A DNA stretch of 64,000 nt from Bog-473 sp963783965 (GCA_963783965.1 CAWAPQ010000002.1:372001-436000), one strand, 5' to 3'; positions 17,629 to 26,032 are shown, numbered from the stretch's first letter. Notes: generated by a model not told the origin, from the letters alone. Made by a program: numbers and translations.

Positions 17629-17699
17629 CGCTCAGGAGCCATCAGCCATGTCGTGTTCGGCGGTTCAGGGCATCGCCCCCCGGCGGGACCCATCGCCGG
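17629..17699 (-). ncRNA. fluoride riboswitch (crcB motif)
   Basis: Read on the minus strand: GGCGATGGGTCCCGCC (hairpin with GATGG loop), then AACCGCC, then GGCTGATGGCTCC. These are the conserved blocks of the fluoride riboswitch, in the right order and spacing. GGGTCC in the first loop can pair with GGCTCC at the end to form the pseudoknot, with one mismatch. It lies 22 bases before the ATG of the first crcB gene. Its GGCTCC could alternatively pair with GGGAGGCC at the ribosome-binding site (one bulged G), which suggests translational gating by fluoride. Confidence 0.9.
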
Positions 17700-17749
17700 A
17701 CGTCGTCGCCCAATGGTAGCCACCGAGTCGCCCCGCTCCGGGCATCTCC

Positions 17750-18499
17750 TCAGTCGAGGCGCGGTCCCGGGGCACGGCGGAACTGGAAGGGCTCGCTGTC
17801 CCGCCCGGCGACGACGTACCAGCACTGGCCCGTCGAGTCAGCGTCGAGAATGCGCTGGAACGCCGCCACCACGTCGGCCACCTCAATGATCGGGAAGCCC
17901 ATGTCGAGCAGCGTCTGCTCGGAGCCCTTGATGATGTTGGTGTAGGCGAAGGACGGGCACAGTGCGTGAATCCGGATGCCGTCGGGCTCGTAGACCTGAC
18001 CGAGCGAGCGGGCCAGGCCGACCACGGCGTGCTTGTTGGCCGCGTAAATCGGGTCGAAGGGCGTGGCCACCAGGCCGGCCATCGACGCGGTGGCCACGAT
18101 CGTCCCCCCGCCGCTGGCCATGATGGCGGGACGGGCCGCCGCAATGCCGTAGACGACGCCGTCGAGGTTGATGGCCATTGATCGCCGGTAGGCCTCGGGG
18201 TCGAAGTCGTCCCCCATGCCGCACCAGGAGGTGACGCCCGCGTTGAGGTGCGCCACGTGCAGTCCACCGAACGATTCGACCGCGAACGCGACCGCGGCGG
18301 TGCTGGACGCGGCATCGGTCACGTCGGTCCGGATGAAGCGGCCCCCGATCTCGTCGGCGACCGACTGTCCTCTGGCGACATCGATGTCGGCGATGACGAC
18401 GCGGGCCCCGCGCTCCGCCAGATGCCGGGCGACGCCCTCACCGATGCCGTTGCTCCCTCCGGTGATGAGGGCGACCTTGCCGTCGACGTCGAATGCCAT
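17750..18499 (-). CDS. short-chain dehydrogenase/reductase (SDR)
   Basis: 249 residues, classical SDR. The cofactor motif TGGSNGIG is at residues 13-20, Asp38 after the second strand (IADID) suggests NAD preference, and the catalytic residues are Ser139, Tyr152 and Lys156 (YAANK). The usual NNAG appears as LNAG at about residues 85-88. The C-terminal part YVVAGRDSEPFQF is unlike generic fatty-acid SDRs. It lies 30 bases after helD on the same strand. Its substrate cannot be told from sequence. Confidence 0.82.
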   Translation of the reverse strand: MAFDVDGKVALITGGSNGIGEGVARHLAERGARVVIADIDVARGQSVADEIGGRFIRTDVTDAASSTAAVAFAVESFGGLHVAHLNAGVTSWCGMGDDFDPEAYRRSMAINLDGVVYGIAAARPAIMASGGGTIVATASMAGLVATPFDPIYAANKHAVVGLARSLGQVYEPDGIRIHALCPSFAYTNIIKGSEQTLLDMGFPIIEVADVVAAFQRILDADSTGQCWYVVAGRDSEPFQFRRAPGPRLD

Positions 18500-18529
18500 G
18501 CGCCCGATGGTAGGGGACCGGCGCGGCGG

Positions 18530-20557
18530 TCAGCCGAGCAGCGAGGCGGGCAGGGGTTGGGCGTGCACGACGCTGAGGTGCTGAATCGGTCGGGTCATGG
18601 CCACGTAGAGGAGGCGGAGCCCTCGTCGGTCGTCGCCGGCGATGGCGGCGGGCTCGACCACGACGACGGCGTCGAACTCGAGGCCCTTGGCCGCGGGAGC
18701 CGGGACGATGGTCATCGGACGGGTCATGGCGTCACGCTCGAGCACCCCGACCTGGGTGTTTCGTCGGGCGAGCCGGGTCACCTCGGGCACGAGATCTTCG
18801 GGTACGACGATGGCGACCAGGGCGTGGTCGCGGGCCAGGGCTGCGGCTTCCTCCAGCGAGGCGGAGGCGAGCTCGTTCTCGGGGACCCTGCGGACGACGG
18901 GGTCGCTGCGGCCCGCACGTATCGACGAGGTCGGCGTCACGCCGGGCGCCGCACTGGGCAGCAGCCGGGAGGCGAAGTCGAGGACACGGCCCGGAGCCCG
19001 GTAGCCGAGGGTCAGCTCGTCATGATGGGGCAGGCCCGCGTCGGGGAGGTGCATGCGGATCTCGTCCCAGTTCTCGTAGGTCCAGGGTCCTGTGGCCTGT
19101 GCCAGATCACCCAGCACCGTGATGGAACCCGAAGGGGACCGTCGGGCGATCATGCGGAATTGCATGGGGGTCAGATCCTGAGCCTCGTCCACCACGATGT
19201 GCCCGTAGGAGCGGCTCCGGCCACCGATGAGGAAGGCTGCTTCGTCCAGCAGAGCCAGGTCGTCGAAGCTCCACGCCGTCGACGAGACCGTGGTGCCCCG
19301 GTTCCTCAGCAGTAGCTGCCACTCGTCGGGTGACAACACGCCGCTGGCGGCGCGCTCGAGCTGCCCACGCGAGGAGAGGAGGTCGCGCACCAGGGTGGTG
19401 GGGGAGACCGTCGGCCAGAGCGAGTCCAGGAGCGCACGAAACTCGCCGGACGAGGTGAGCTCGCCCTCGAACCAGGCCTCGTCCGCCCCGAGCCGACCCG
19501 AGGAGCGGAAAGCGGATCGTGCCTCGCTGACCAGGCGCGCCCGCAGCGCCAGACGACCCGATTTGTACGGGCCCGGGCGGGCGAGGATGGAAGAGACGAG
19601 GTCGTTGATCCGCTCCCGGCTCAGCGTGGCCCGAGCGAACCGCACCCGCAGGCTGACGTCCTCTTCGAGAGGCCGTCGGCGGCCATGGAGCGCCCGACGC
19701 AGCACCTCGCCCATCCGCGCGTCCGCCTTGATCCGGCGGACCTCCATCGGCTCCGCGACGCGCACCCTCGCCTTGGGGGCGATGTCGCCGATGGTCGTCT
19801 GTACGACCGCCTCTTCACCCAGCGCGGGCAGGACCTGCGCGATGTAGCGCAGGAAGGCCCGGCTCGGGCCCAGCACCAGGACGCCCTCGCGGCTCAGCTC
19901 GGGGTGGTTGTAGAGCAGGAAGGCCGCCCGGTGCAGGCCGACGGCCGTCTTGCCGGTACCGGGCCCGCCCTGCACCGTGAGGAGCTCGTCGAGCGGCGCC
20001 CGGATGATCTCGTCCTGCTCGGCCTGAATGGTGGCGACGATGTCGAGCATCTCGCCGGTACGGGCCCGCTCGAGCTCCGCCAGCAGGGCGTCACCGCCAC
20101 GGAGCCGGGTGCCCGAGTTCTCGTCGCCGGCAACGCCGAAGAGGTCGTCGGCGACGGCAATGACCGCCCTCCGGTCGACCATGATCTGGCGTCGCCGGGC
20201 CAGGCCGAGGGCGTCCTTGGCGCTGGCCCGATAGAAGGGCACGGCCACCGGGGCACGCCAGTCGATGACCACGGGGTCCGATCGCGTGTCCTCCACGTGG
20301 CGACGCCCGATGTGCCAGGTCGGGCCGTCCTCTTCGTCGATGCGCCCGAAGAAGAGGGGCCGCGGGCTCTCCGCCAAGAGCGACACCCGGCGCGAGAGTG
20401 CGGCGACGTAATCGAGATCGGGGTTCCCAGCGGCGATCAGATCCCGCAACAGCCCTTCGGCGCGCTGCCGCATGGCCGCCAGCGAGGAGAGGGCGTGGTC
20501 GAGCGCCGCCTGCTCGGCCGCGATCTCGGGATCGGACGGGGGAGTGGCCACGCTCAT
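18530..20557 (-). CDS. HelD-like superfamily 1 helicase (RNA polymerase recycling factor)
   Basis: 675 residues. The N-terminal coiled-coil region (residues 10-45) precedes a UvrD-like helicase: Walker A GGPGTGKT (197-204), motif II VDEAQDLTPMQ, GDLAQATGPW, and motif VI LYVAMTRPIQHLSVVH. The early DPVVIDWRAPVAVPFYRA segment is diagnostic for HelD. HelD removes RNA polymerase from stalled complexes, and the HelR subgroup protects against rifampicin. The ATG at 20557 (MSVATPP) is preferred; sequence upstream in frame looks like leader. See the leader features for possible regulation. Confidence 0.85.
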   Translation of the reverse strand: MSVATPPSDPEIAAEQAALDHALSSLAAMRQRAEGLLRDLIAAGNPDLDYVAALSRRVSLLAESPRPLFFGRIDEEDGPTWHIGRRHVEDTRSDPVVIDWRAPVAVPFYRASAKDALGLARRRQIMVDRRAVIAVADDLFGVAGDENSGTRLRGGDALLAELERARTGEMLDIVATIQAEQDEIIRAPLDELLTVQGGPGTGKTAVGLHRAAFLLYNHPELSREGVLVLGPSRAFLRYIAQVLPALGEEAVVQTTIGDIAPKARVRVAEPMEVRRIKADARMGEVLRRALHGRRRPLEEDVSLRVRFARATLSRERINDLVSSILARPGPYKSGRLALRARLVSEARSAFRSSGRLGADEAWFEGELTSSGEFRALLDSLWPTVSPTTLVRDLLSSRGQLERAASGVLSPDEWQLLLRNRGTTVSSTAWSFDDLALLDEAAFLIGGRSRSYGHIVVDEAQDLTPMQFRMIARRSPSGSITVLGDLAQATGPWTYENWDEIRMHLPDAGLPHHDELTLGYRAPGRVLDFASRLLPSAAPGVTPTSSIRAGRSDPVVRRVPENELASASLEEAAALARDHALVAIVVPEDLVPEVTRLARRNTQVGVLERDAMTRPMTIVPAPAAKGLEFDAVVVVEPAAIAGDDRRGLRLLYVAMTRPIQHLSVVHAQPLPASLLG

Positions 20558-20604
20558 CTCGGGCCGCACTCCGCCAAAACACGCGCAAAAGCGCCCGCGC
20601 AAAA

Positions 20605-20625
20605 GTCCCCGGACATTCCGGGGAC
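20605..20625 (-). terminator. perfect 8-bp hairpin followed by TTTT in the helD leader
   Basis: On the minus strand GTCCCCGG-aatgt-CCGGGGAC forms a perfect 8-bp stem with a 5-base loop, followed by CTTTTG. It lies 47 bases upstream of the helD start and in the direction of helD transcription, so it could act as an attenuator rather than ending an upstream gene (no gene is upstream on this strand for 0.6 kb). The T run is short. Just downstream, CTTTTGCGCG occurs twice (14-base spacing). Confidence 0.5.
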
Positions 20626-20638
20626 ACTACTTCATTTA

Positions 20639-20657
20639 GGCCTCTACAACAAGCCCC
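20639..20657 (-). promoter_or_regulatory. candidate rifamycin-associated element upstream of helD
   Basis: The minus strand reads GGGGCTTGTTGTAGAGGCC. The rifamycin-associated element consensus, as I recall it, is GGGGCTTGCGGCAAGGCCC; the match is 13 of 19, with the left eight bases perfect and the right half weak. Such elements precede rifamycin-inducible genes including helR in other Actinobacteria. The position (about 80 bases before the start) is suitable. The weak half-site keeps this tentative. Confidence 0.35.
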
Positions 20658-21284
20658 TCAGCAGGGTTTTCGCCTTCTCGTCCGCTTGAACTTTGAACCT
20701 TAACCAAGGGGACTTGCTGCGGGTCACTTTAGTCAATTCAGACGCCTATGGCAAGACCTTTTCCGAGGGCCGGCGTCGGGAGCGGCTCCGCGGGGCCGCT
20801 GGCGTCGTCATCGGCGTCCCGACACCGGTGGCTCGTCTCTTGACCCGCACCCCGAGCATCGACGTCGATCCTCCGGCGGCCCTGCCGATCTGGCGCCTCA
20901 GCGCCCTCAGGAGGAGCCCCTACATGTCGGTGCCGGTACCTGTGGGGTCATTGCGTCGTCGATGTGTGAGGGCTGCCTCTGCAATATCTCGGCGTATCCG
21001 GAGCGCAGCGCCGGGCGACGTCCGGACCAGACCCCGGCGAGCTGCGCCACGTGACGATCGTTCGAGACGGCCAATCTGCCGTCCCTGCACCAGTCCGGCC
21101 GTTCCGCCGGCTTCCTGGCCCGATGCCCGCCGGTAGCGGAGGAGTGCTGTCGCCTCGGTCTGGCGAATCAACCCTCCCTGGATTCATGTCCAACTTAACA
21201 TAATGAACCTTATCGGCGGAACCCCAGGAACGGGGAGAAGGGGTCCGGTGCGGTGAGCTGGGGAGACGGGGTCCGGTTGGCCGC
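20658..21284. other. intergenic stretch with no convincing gene
   Basis: About 0.63 kb between the helD leader and the VOC gene. The longest open frames (20693-21136 plus, 20920-21171 minus) are Arg/Pro-rich, have no recognisable domain or ribosome-binding site, and look like GC-driven shadows. Two AT-rich spots near the ends share TGAACCTTA (20694-20702 and 21204-21212). The region may hold promoters for helD or remnants of a lost gene. No tRNA or known RNA family was recognised in it. Confidence 0.5.
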
Positions 21285-21746
21285 TCAGCCTGCGGGTGGC
21301 TCGGGCTCGAAGAGGAACTGCATGACGTCGCGCATGGAGCCGTCGACAAGCTCCATGCGGATCCCGAGCTCGTTGTCCCGGTGGTATGCGAAGGACGTCG
21401 GTGTTCGGCCGCCGGCCCGGCCGCACAGCTGGAGCGGACAGCCGGCGCCGCTGAAGGCGTCGCTCTGATCCGGCAGGGAGTCGCTCCAGAAGCCGATGTG
21501 GTGCAGGTTGCTGGCCTCGTTGCGTACCCAGACGGAACCGGGGACCTCCAGAATGAGCTCCAGGCACGGCATCCCGATGGAATATCGCATCGTCGTGGGC
21601 AGGAGCACGTCGTTGCCGGCCTCGTCCCGGTATTCGTTCGCATCGACGTGCATGATCGGCCCCCAGGCGATGCCGAGGAGACCGCTCAGCCTGGCGCTGG
21701 CGGCCTCCATGTCCGTGACGATGATGCCGACGTGGTAGTGGTCCAT
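21285..21746 (-). CDS. VOC (glyoxalase/bleomycin resistance) superfamily protein
   Basis: 153 residues. The opening MDHYHVGIIVTDMEAASARLSGLLGI is a classical VOC beta-alpha-beta-beta-beta start with a metal-ligand His, and LHHIGFWSDSLPDQ starts the second module. It resembles the glyoxalase-4 type found next to catabolic genes. It is the last gene of a five-gene minus-strand operon, three bases after the metallo-beta-lactamase gene. Its substrate is unknown; family members are isomerases, lyases or dioxygenases. Confidence 0.75.
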   Translation of the reverse strand: MDHYHVGIIVTDMEAASARLSGLLGIAWGPIMHVDANEYRDEAGNDVLLPTTMRYSIGMPCLELILEVPGSVWVRNEASNLHHIGFWSDSLPDQSDAFSGAGCPLQLCGRAGGRTPTSFAYHRDNELGIRMELVDGSMRDVMQFLFEPEPPAG

Positions 21747-21749
21747 CGG

Positions 21750-23015
21750 TTAGTGACTCCCCCAATGCTCGAGTTGCGCCCGCAGCCATCCGTTCTCCCA
21801 GAAGCTGGTGTCCCCGCCCTGCTCGAGGAGGAGGCGGTGGGCCCCGGCCAGGACCGCGCCGGCGCGGGGTGAGTCCGGTTCGGCCGCACTGGCGGTCTCG
21901 CCCAGCCGGATGGCGAGCGGTGCGTCGCCGCGGGCCAGCGCGGCCTCCGCCCGGCTCAGCGTGGCCTCGATACCGGCCGCCTCCGCCAGTTCGGCCAGCG
22001 CACGATCGGCGCTCTCGGGGTAGAGCTCCGTCGTCGACTGGAGCTTGAACCAGCCGACGTAGCTCTCCCAGAGGGTGCGCACGGCCCAGGAGACCTTGCC
22101 GTAGCCCTGGCCGACGCGGAGCTCGGGGGGCAGCCGGATCTCGTCCATGAGGGTCCAGACGTCCACGCCGGCATTGAACCCCTGGAGAGCCTTTTGGTGG
22201 ACGAAGTCCACGGCACCGTACAGACGGGCCAGGCTGGCGTCGATGAGGTCTGCGCCGACGATCGGGTCGTGGCGGCCGGTGATGAGGATCTCGGGGCGGA
22301 GGGCGCGCACGGTGCGGACGCTCTCCAGGTACGGCTCGACGAAGCGGTAGCGGTCCCCCCGCAGCGTGTTGAGGTTCGGGAAATGCGGGAAGAGGGGCCC
22401 GAAGAGATTGCTGATCAGCGCGGTGCGGCGCTCGGGGAGCCACACGATGGCCCCGTCGATCGTCTCCCCCACGGCGGCGTGGAGCTCCAGGCGCAGGCCG
22501 TCGACGTCGAGTTCGAGGAGCTGGTCGAACGTCACGTCGGGCACCGGCTCGGCCTGGCGCATCGACACGCCGGGATTCTCGGCGGCGATGCGGCGCGCAT
22601 CGGTCCCGAGCGTGTCGAACCAGATACCGGCAGTGCGCATGCGCAGGGCGCGGATGCGGGCGTCGTCGGCCTGGCAGAGCTGGTTGTTCTGCTGGGCGAT
22701 ATACCTCGTGCCCTCGTCTTTGAACAGATCGACGCCACCGACGTGGTCCACGTGGGCCTGGGTGGTGATGATGGAGTGCGTCGGGCCGGGCCGGACGGCG
22801 TCGAAGACCCTCTTGTGGTGGGGCGCCTCGAACCCCATGCCGGTGTTGACGATGATCCGGCCGCCGTCGGTGAGCACCAGGTAGGCGGCGGTGCACCCAC
22901 CCGAGCGGTAGATGCCCTCCGCGACCGGGTGAGCCGGGTCGTCGTAGACGGGTTGCATGAGCTCCCGGCCCGGGCGCGTGTCGATGAGCTGGTCGACCTG
23001 GTCTCGGGCGGGCAT
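21750..23015 (-). CDS. metallo-beta-lactamase-fold protein with alkylsulfatase-like C-terminal region
   Basis: 421 residues. The metal motif is QAHVDH at residues 86-91 (first His of the canonical HxHxDH replaced by Gln), followed by GGVDLFKDEG. Later GETIDGAIVWLPE and ILITGRHDPIVGAD match alkylsulfatase/MBL relatives, and the C-terminal half (about 290-421) has the helical dimerisation-type segment typical of linear alkylsulfatases, including WFKLQSTTELYP. Likely a hydrolase, possibly sulfate-ester related. The ATG overlaps the upstream sulfotransferase stop (ATGA). Substrate not provable. Confidence 0.75.
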   Translation of the reverse strand: MPARDQVDQLIDTRPGRELMQPVYDDPAHPVAEGIYRSGGCTAAYLVLTDGGRIIVNTGMGFEAPHHKRVFDAVRPGPTHSIITTQAHVDHVGGVDLFKDEGTRYIAQQNNQLCQADDARIRALRMRTAGIWFDTLGTDARRIAAENPGVSMRQAEPVPDVTFDQLLELDVDGLRLELHAAVGETIDGAIVWLPERRTALISNLFGPLFPHFPNLNTLRGDRYRFVEPYLESVRTVRALRPEILITGRHDPIVGADLIDASLARLYGAVDFVHQKALQGFNAGVDVWTLMDEIRLPPELRVGQGYGKVSWAVRTLWESYVGWFKLQSTTELYPESADRALAELAEAAGIEATLSRAEAALARGDAPLAIRLGETASAAEPDSPRAGAVLAGAHRLLLEQGGDTSFWENGWLRAQLEHWGSH

Positions 23016-24265
23016 CAGACCTCGATCCGAACCGGGAAGGCGTCGAGGTAGGCCCCGAAGCGCCCCCGCACCTCTTCGGGCGTGACTCCGAAGTGGCCGC
23101 GGAGGTCGTAGGCGACCCTCCCCTCTCTGCCGCGGGGATGGGCGAGCTGGTAATCCGAGATCTCGGTCCGTGCCTGCTCGGTGAGCGCAATGCCGGCGCA
23201 GTCGTACACCCGCTCCAGGGTGCCGAGTTCGTCCGCCATGTACTCCCCGAAGAAGACGTCCACGGTGTGATCCTCCGCCAGCAGGTGCCGATCGCGCAAC
23301 GAGGCATCGAGCAGCGTGCCGATGCGCTCCGTCCAGTAGTCGCGATACCACGCGGGCCGCGTCGTGCGGTAGGTCGTACGGGCGCCGTAGCAGGCCATGG
23401 TGATGGTCGACTGGACGACGGCCACCGGGTCGCGATGGGTCACCACGACGGTGGCGTCCGGGAAGGTCCGCAGGAGGGGCCCGAGCTGCTCGAGGTGCTG
23501 GGGTGATTTGAGGACCCAGCGCTCCTTGGGGTGGATCCACTGCAGAATCTGGAGCACCGACTTCATGTAGGCGTAGTGCGGAGTCTGGTCGTGGGCGAGG
23601 TAGTGGTCGCGCCACTGTGGGCACCGCGCCACCCACTCGAGCGTGTAGCTCGAGAAGTCGGGCAGCTGCAGCTCGATCTCCTCGTGCACGTGATCGGGCT
23701 CCATGGGGTGCATGGCCGCCACGAGCGGCGCCGCGGCCTGCATGGCCTCCCAGGTGCCCTGGCAACGGGTCCACCGTGGATCCACCCCGTCGATCTGGGT
23801 CGGCTCCTTCGGGTTCCGCACCGGCTCGTAGGACTCCCAGAGAGGCATGGATCGAAACCGCGTGTCCGCGGCCAGCAGGTTGACGAGGTGCGTGGTGCCC
23901 GAACGCGGCAACCCCACCACAATGACCGGCCGGGTGATGGGGATCTCGAGGATCTCGGGGTGGCGGGTCAGCAGGTCGCGCACGAGGAGGCGGTTGGAGG
24001 CACCGCGCACGCAGTCGGCGAACATCAGCAGTCTCCCGATGCCGGTTCGCTCTTCGTCGGCGTCCATCTCGGCCAGCTGCAGGCCGAGTCGCACGGCGAA
24101 ACCCTCGTCCCCGAAGTCGGCCAGGCCGGTGCGCTCCCGGGCGGCATCACACACGGCAGCGACCGTGAGGTCGGTCGCCTTCGATTCCCCGTAGCCGATG
24201 GCCATCCGCTGGACGTCGTTGAGGACGGGGGCGTCCAGGTCGTGGATCTCTATGACGTCGCCCAT
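23015..24265 (-). CDS. PAPS-type sulfotransferase family protein
   Basis: 416 residues. The 5'-phosphosulfate loop GLPRSGTTHL is at residues 118-127, and RWVLKSPQHLEQLGPLLRTFPDATVVVTHRDP holds the 3'-phosphate-binding segment of the Sulfotransfer_3 type. The family moves sulfate from PAPS to hydroxyl groups of lipids, sterols or glycans. The ATG at 24265 sits right after a GAGGAGGGG ribosome-binding site. It lies between an SDR and an alkylsulfatase-like protein in one operon, so a sulfated intermediate is possible. Some bacterial members of this family may not be true sulfotransferases. Confidence 0.75.
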   Translation of the reverse strand: MGDVIEIHDLDAPVLNDVQRMAIGYGESKATDLTVAAVCDAARERTGLADFGDEGFAVRLGLQLAEMDADEERTGIGRLLMFADCVRGASNRLLVRDLLTRHPEILEIPITRPVIVVGLPRSGTTHLVNLLAADTRFRSMPLWESYEPVRNPKEPTQIDGVDPRWTRCQGTWEAMQAAAPLVAAMHPMEPDHVHEEIELQLPDFSSYTLEWVARCPQWRDHYLAHDQTPHYAYMKSVLQILQWIHPKERWVLKSPQHLEQLGPLLRTFPDATVVVTHRDPVAVVQSTITMACYGARTTYRTTRPAWYRDYWTERIGTLLDASLRDRHLLAEDHTVDVFFGEYMADELGTLERVYDCAGIALTEQARTEISDYQLAHPRGREGRVAYDLRGHFGVTPEEVRGRFGAYLDAFPVRIEV

Positions 24266-24278
24266 GACCCCCCCCTCC

Positions 24279-25028
24279 TCAATTGGCGAGATAGCCGCCG
24301 TCGACCGCCAGTGTCCCACCGGTGATGAACGCCGCGGCCTCGCTCGAGAGGAAGAGGACGGCCGCCGCGACCTCTTCGGGCGTGCCCATGCGCGGCAGGA
24401 TCGCACGGGCCAGCTCGCTCTCGAGCAGCTGCGGGAAGGCCCGCATCGGCGCCGTCATCGGGGTGTCGATCAGGCCCGGCGCCACGGCGTTGACCCGGAT
24501 GCCGTCACCGGCCCAGTGGGCGGCCAGGTTCCGGGTCAGCGTGAGGAGGGCCGCCTTGGCGGCGGCGTAGCCGGGCACGATCGTGGTCGAACGAAAGGCC
24601 GTCATCGACACGAGATTGACCACACTGGCGCCGCCCGTCATGGTGCTGACCCCCAGGGCCGCTCGCAGGCCCGTGGTCAGGCGCATGGCGCCCTCCACGT
24701 TGAGGTCCAGTGCGGCGGCGAAACCGTCGGGGTCCCACTCGTCCCGCCCGTCCGGAAAGTTGGCTCCGGCGTTGTTGACCAGCACGTCGAGTCTGGCGAA
24801 GGTGGTCGCCAGGTCCTCCACCGCGCCGTGGTCGCGCACGTCGAGCGGCCGGTAGGAAAAAGCAGACAGGTCGACGTCGTAGTGCCCGGTATCGGGACGC
24901 GTCCCCGTGACGATCACGTCGGCGCCGGAGCGGGCGAACGCTGAGGCGATGGCGTGGCCGATGCCGCTCGTACCGCCGGTTACCAGGACCGAGGTGCCGG
25001 CGAAGTCGAACCGGAGCCCGTTGGTCAT
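24279..25028 (-). CDS. short-chain dehydrogenase/reductase (SDR)
   Basis: 249 residues. TGGTSGIG at 17-24, VLVNNAGANFPDG at about 82-94, catalytic Ser141, Tyr154 and Lys158 (YAAAK), and the C-terminal end FITGGTLAVDGGYLAN all mark a classical SDR of the FabG/3-hydroxyacyl type. VTGTRPD after the second strand suggests NADP use. The ATG at 25028 overlaps the dehydrogenase stop by 4 bases (ATGA), so it is translationally coupled. It probably oxidises or reduces the same substrate class as the neighbouring alcohol dehydrogenase. Confidence 0.85.
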   Translation of the reverse strand: MTNGLRFDFAGTSVLVTGGTSGIGHAIASAFARSGADVIVTGTRPDTGHYDVDLSAFSYRPLDVRDHGAVEDLATTFARLDVLVNNAGANFPDGRDEWDPDGFAAALDLNVEGAMRLTTGLRAALGVSTMTGGASVVNLVSMTAFRSTTIVPGYAAAKAALLTLTRNLAAHWAGDGIRVNAVAPGLIDTPMTAPMRAFPQLLESELARAILPRMGTPEEVAAAVLFLSSEAAAFITGGTLAVDGGYLAN

Positions 25029-26032
25029 CTGTCGCCTCCGAAGGTGATCATGACCTTTCCGCAATCTTTGGAACCCTCCAGGAGGGCCAACGCCTGGTCG
25101 AACTGCTCGAGCGGCAAGGTGTGGGTGATCAGGTCCGACAGGTCGCAACGCGCCAGGAGCTCAATGGCGTCCTCGAACCTCGGCGGGTATTCGAATGAGC
25201 CCCTGATGGTGAACTGCTTCATGAGCACCTGGACGAAATTCGTCGGCACGGGCGCGTAGTGCAGCGCCACGAGAGACATCCGTCCGCCGTAGCGCCCGTG
25301 TTCGAGGATCTCGGCGAGGAGCCGATCCGACCCGGACGCCTCAATGAAGACGTCGGTAGCCGGCGTCGGTCCGAACATGAACGGCGCGGTGCCGTGCAGG
25401 CGTGCGAGCTCGTCCCACATGTCGATCTCGAGCGGGTTCACGACGTCGGCCGCCCCGAACTGCTGCGCTAGCTCGAGGCGTCGCCGGCTCGTGTCGATGG
25501 CCACCACGTCACGGATGCCCCGGTCGGCCAACGTGGCGATGGCCAGCAGCCCGATCGGGCCGCACCCCACAACCGCCACCCGGTCCCCCGGTGCCACCTC
25601 GCCCTGGTTGACCGCCTGCATGCCGACGGCGGCCGGCTCGGCCAGCGCGGCGACGCGGAGGTCGATGCCCTGGGGAACGTGGAACAGCCGCCTGCCCTTG
25701 GCGGCCTCTCGCACGAGGAGGAGCGGCGTGAGCCCGCCCTCGGGCGCGCCGCTGCCCAGCCGGCCCAACTCCTCGTCCGCCGGATGGACGATGACCCGGT
25801 CACCCACCGCGACGCCGTCGACCTCGCTGCCGGCCCACTCGACCACGCCGGCCATCTCGTGGCCGAGAGCCATGGGTCGCCCGGTGATGCCTCCCATATG
25901 GACGAAGGAGACATCGGTGCCGCAGATCCCGCACGCCGCGGTGCGGACGAGGGCATCGCGGGGGCCCGGGTGTGCCGCCGGGAGATCGTCGAGGCGGACG
26001 TCATTGGGGCCGTGCACCCGAATCTGTCTCAC
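25025..26032 (-). CDS. zinc-type medium-chain alcohol dehydrogenase lacking the structural-zinc lobe
   Basis: 335 residues. Catalytic zinc ligands are Cys37 (CGICGTD), His58 and Glu59 (GHEMAG); the cofactor motif VVGCGPIGLLA is at about 154-164. The four-cysteine structural-zinc loop normally near residue 85-110 is replaced by ADEELGRLGSGAPEGG, with no cysteines. The GTG at 26032 gives a family-like start (VRQIRVHGPNDVRL); the frame further upstream looks like leader. It is the first gene of the five-gene operon down to the VOC gene and should set its expression. Confidence 0.83.
   Translation of the reverse strand: MRQIRVHGPNDVRLDDLPAAHPGPRDALVRTAACGICGTDVSFVHMGGITGRPMALGHEMAGVVEWAGSEVDGVAVGDRVIVHPADEELGRLGSGAPEGGLTPLLLVREAAKGRRLFHVPQGIDLRVAALAEPAAVGMQAVNQGEVAPGDRVAVVGCGPIGLLAIATLADRGIRDVVAIDTSRRRLELAQQFGAADVVNPLEIDMWDELARLHGTAPFMFGPTPATDVFIEASGSDRLLAEILEHGRYGGRMSLVALHYAPVPTNFVQVLMKQFTIRGSFEYPPRFEDAIELLARCDLSDLITHTLPLEQFDQALALLEGSKDCGKVMITFGGDR

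Noticed and set aside
20693..21136. 147-residue frame in the helD/VOC intergenic space
   Set aside because: No ribosome-binding site or family likeness; Arg/Pro composition fits random high-GC sequence.
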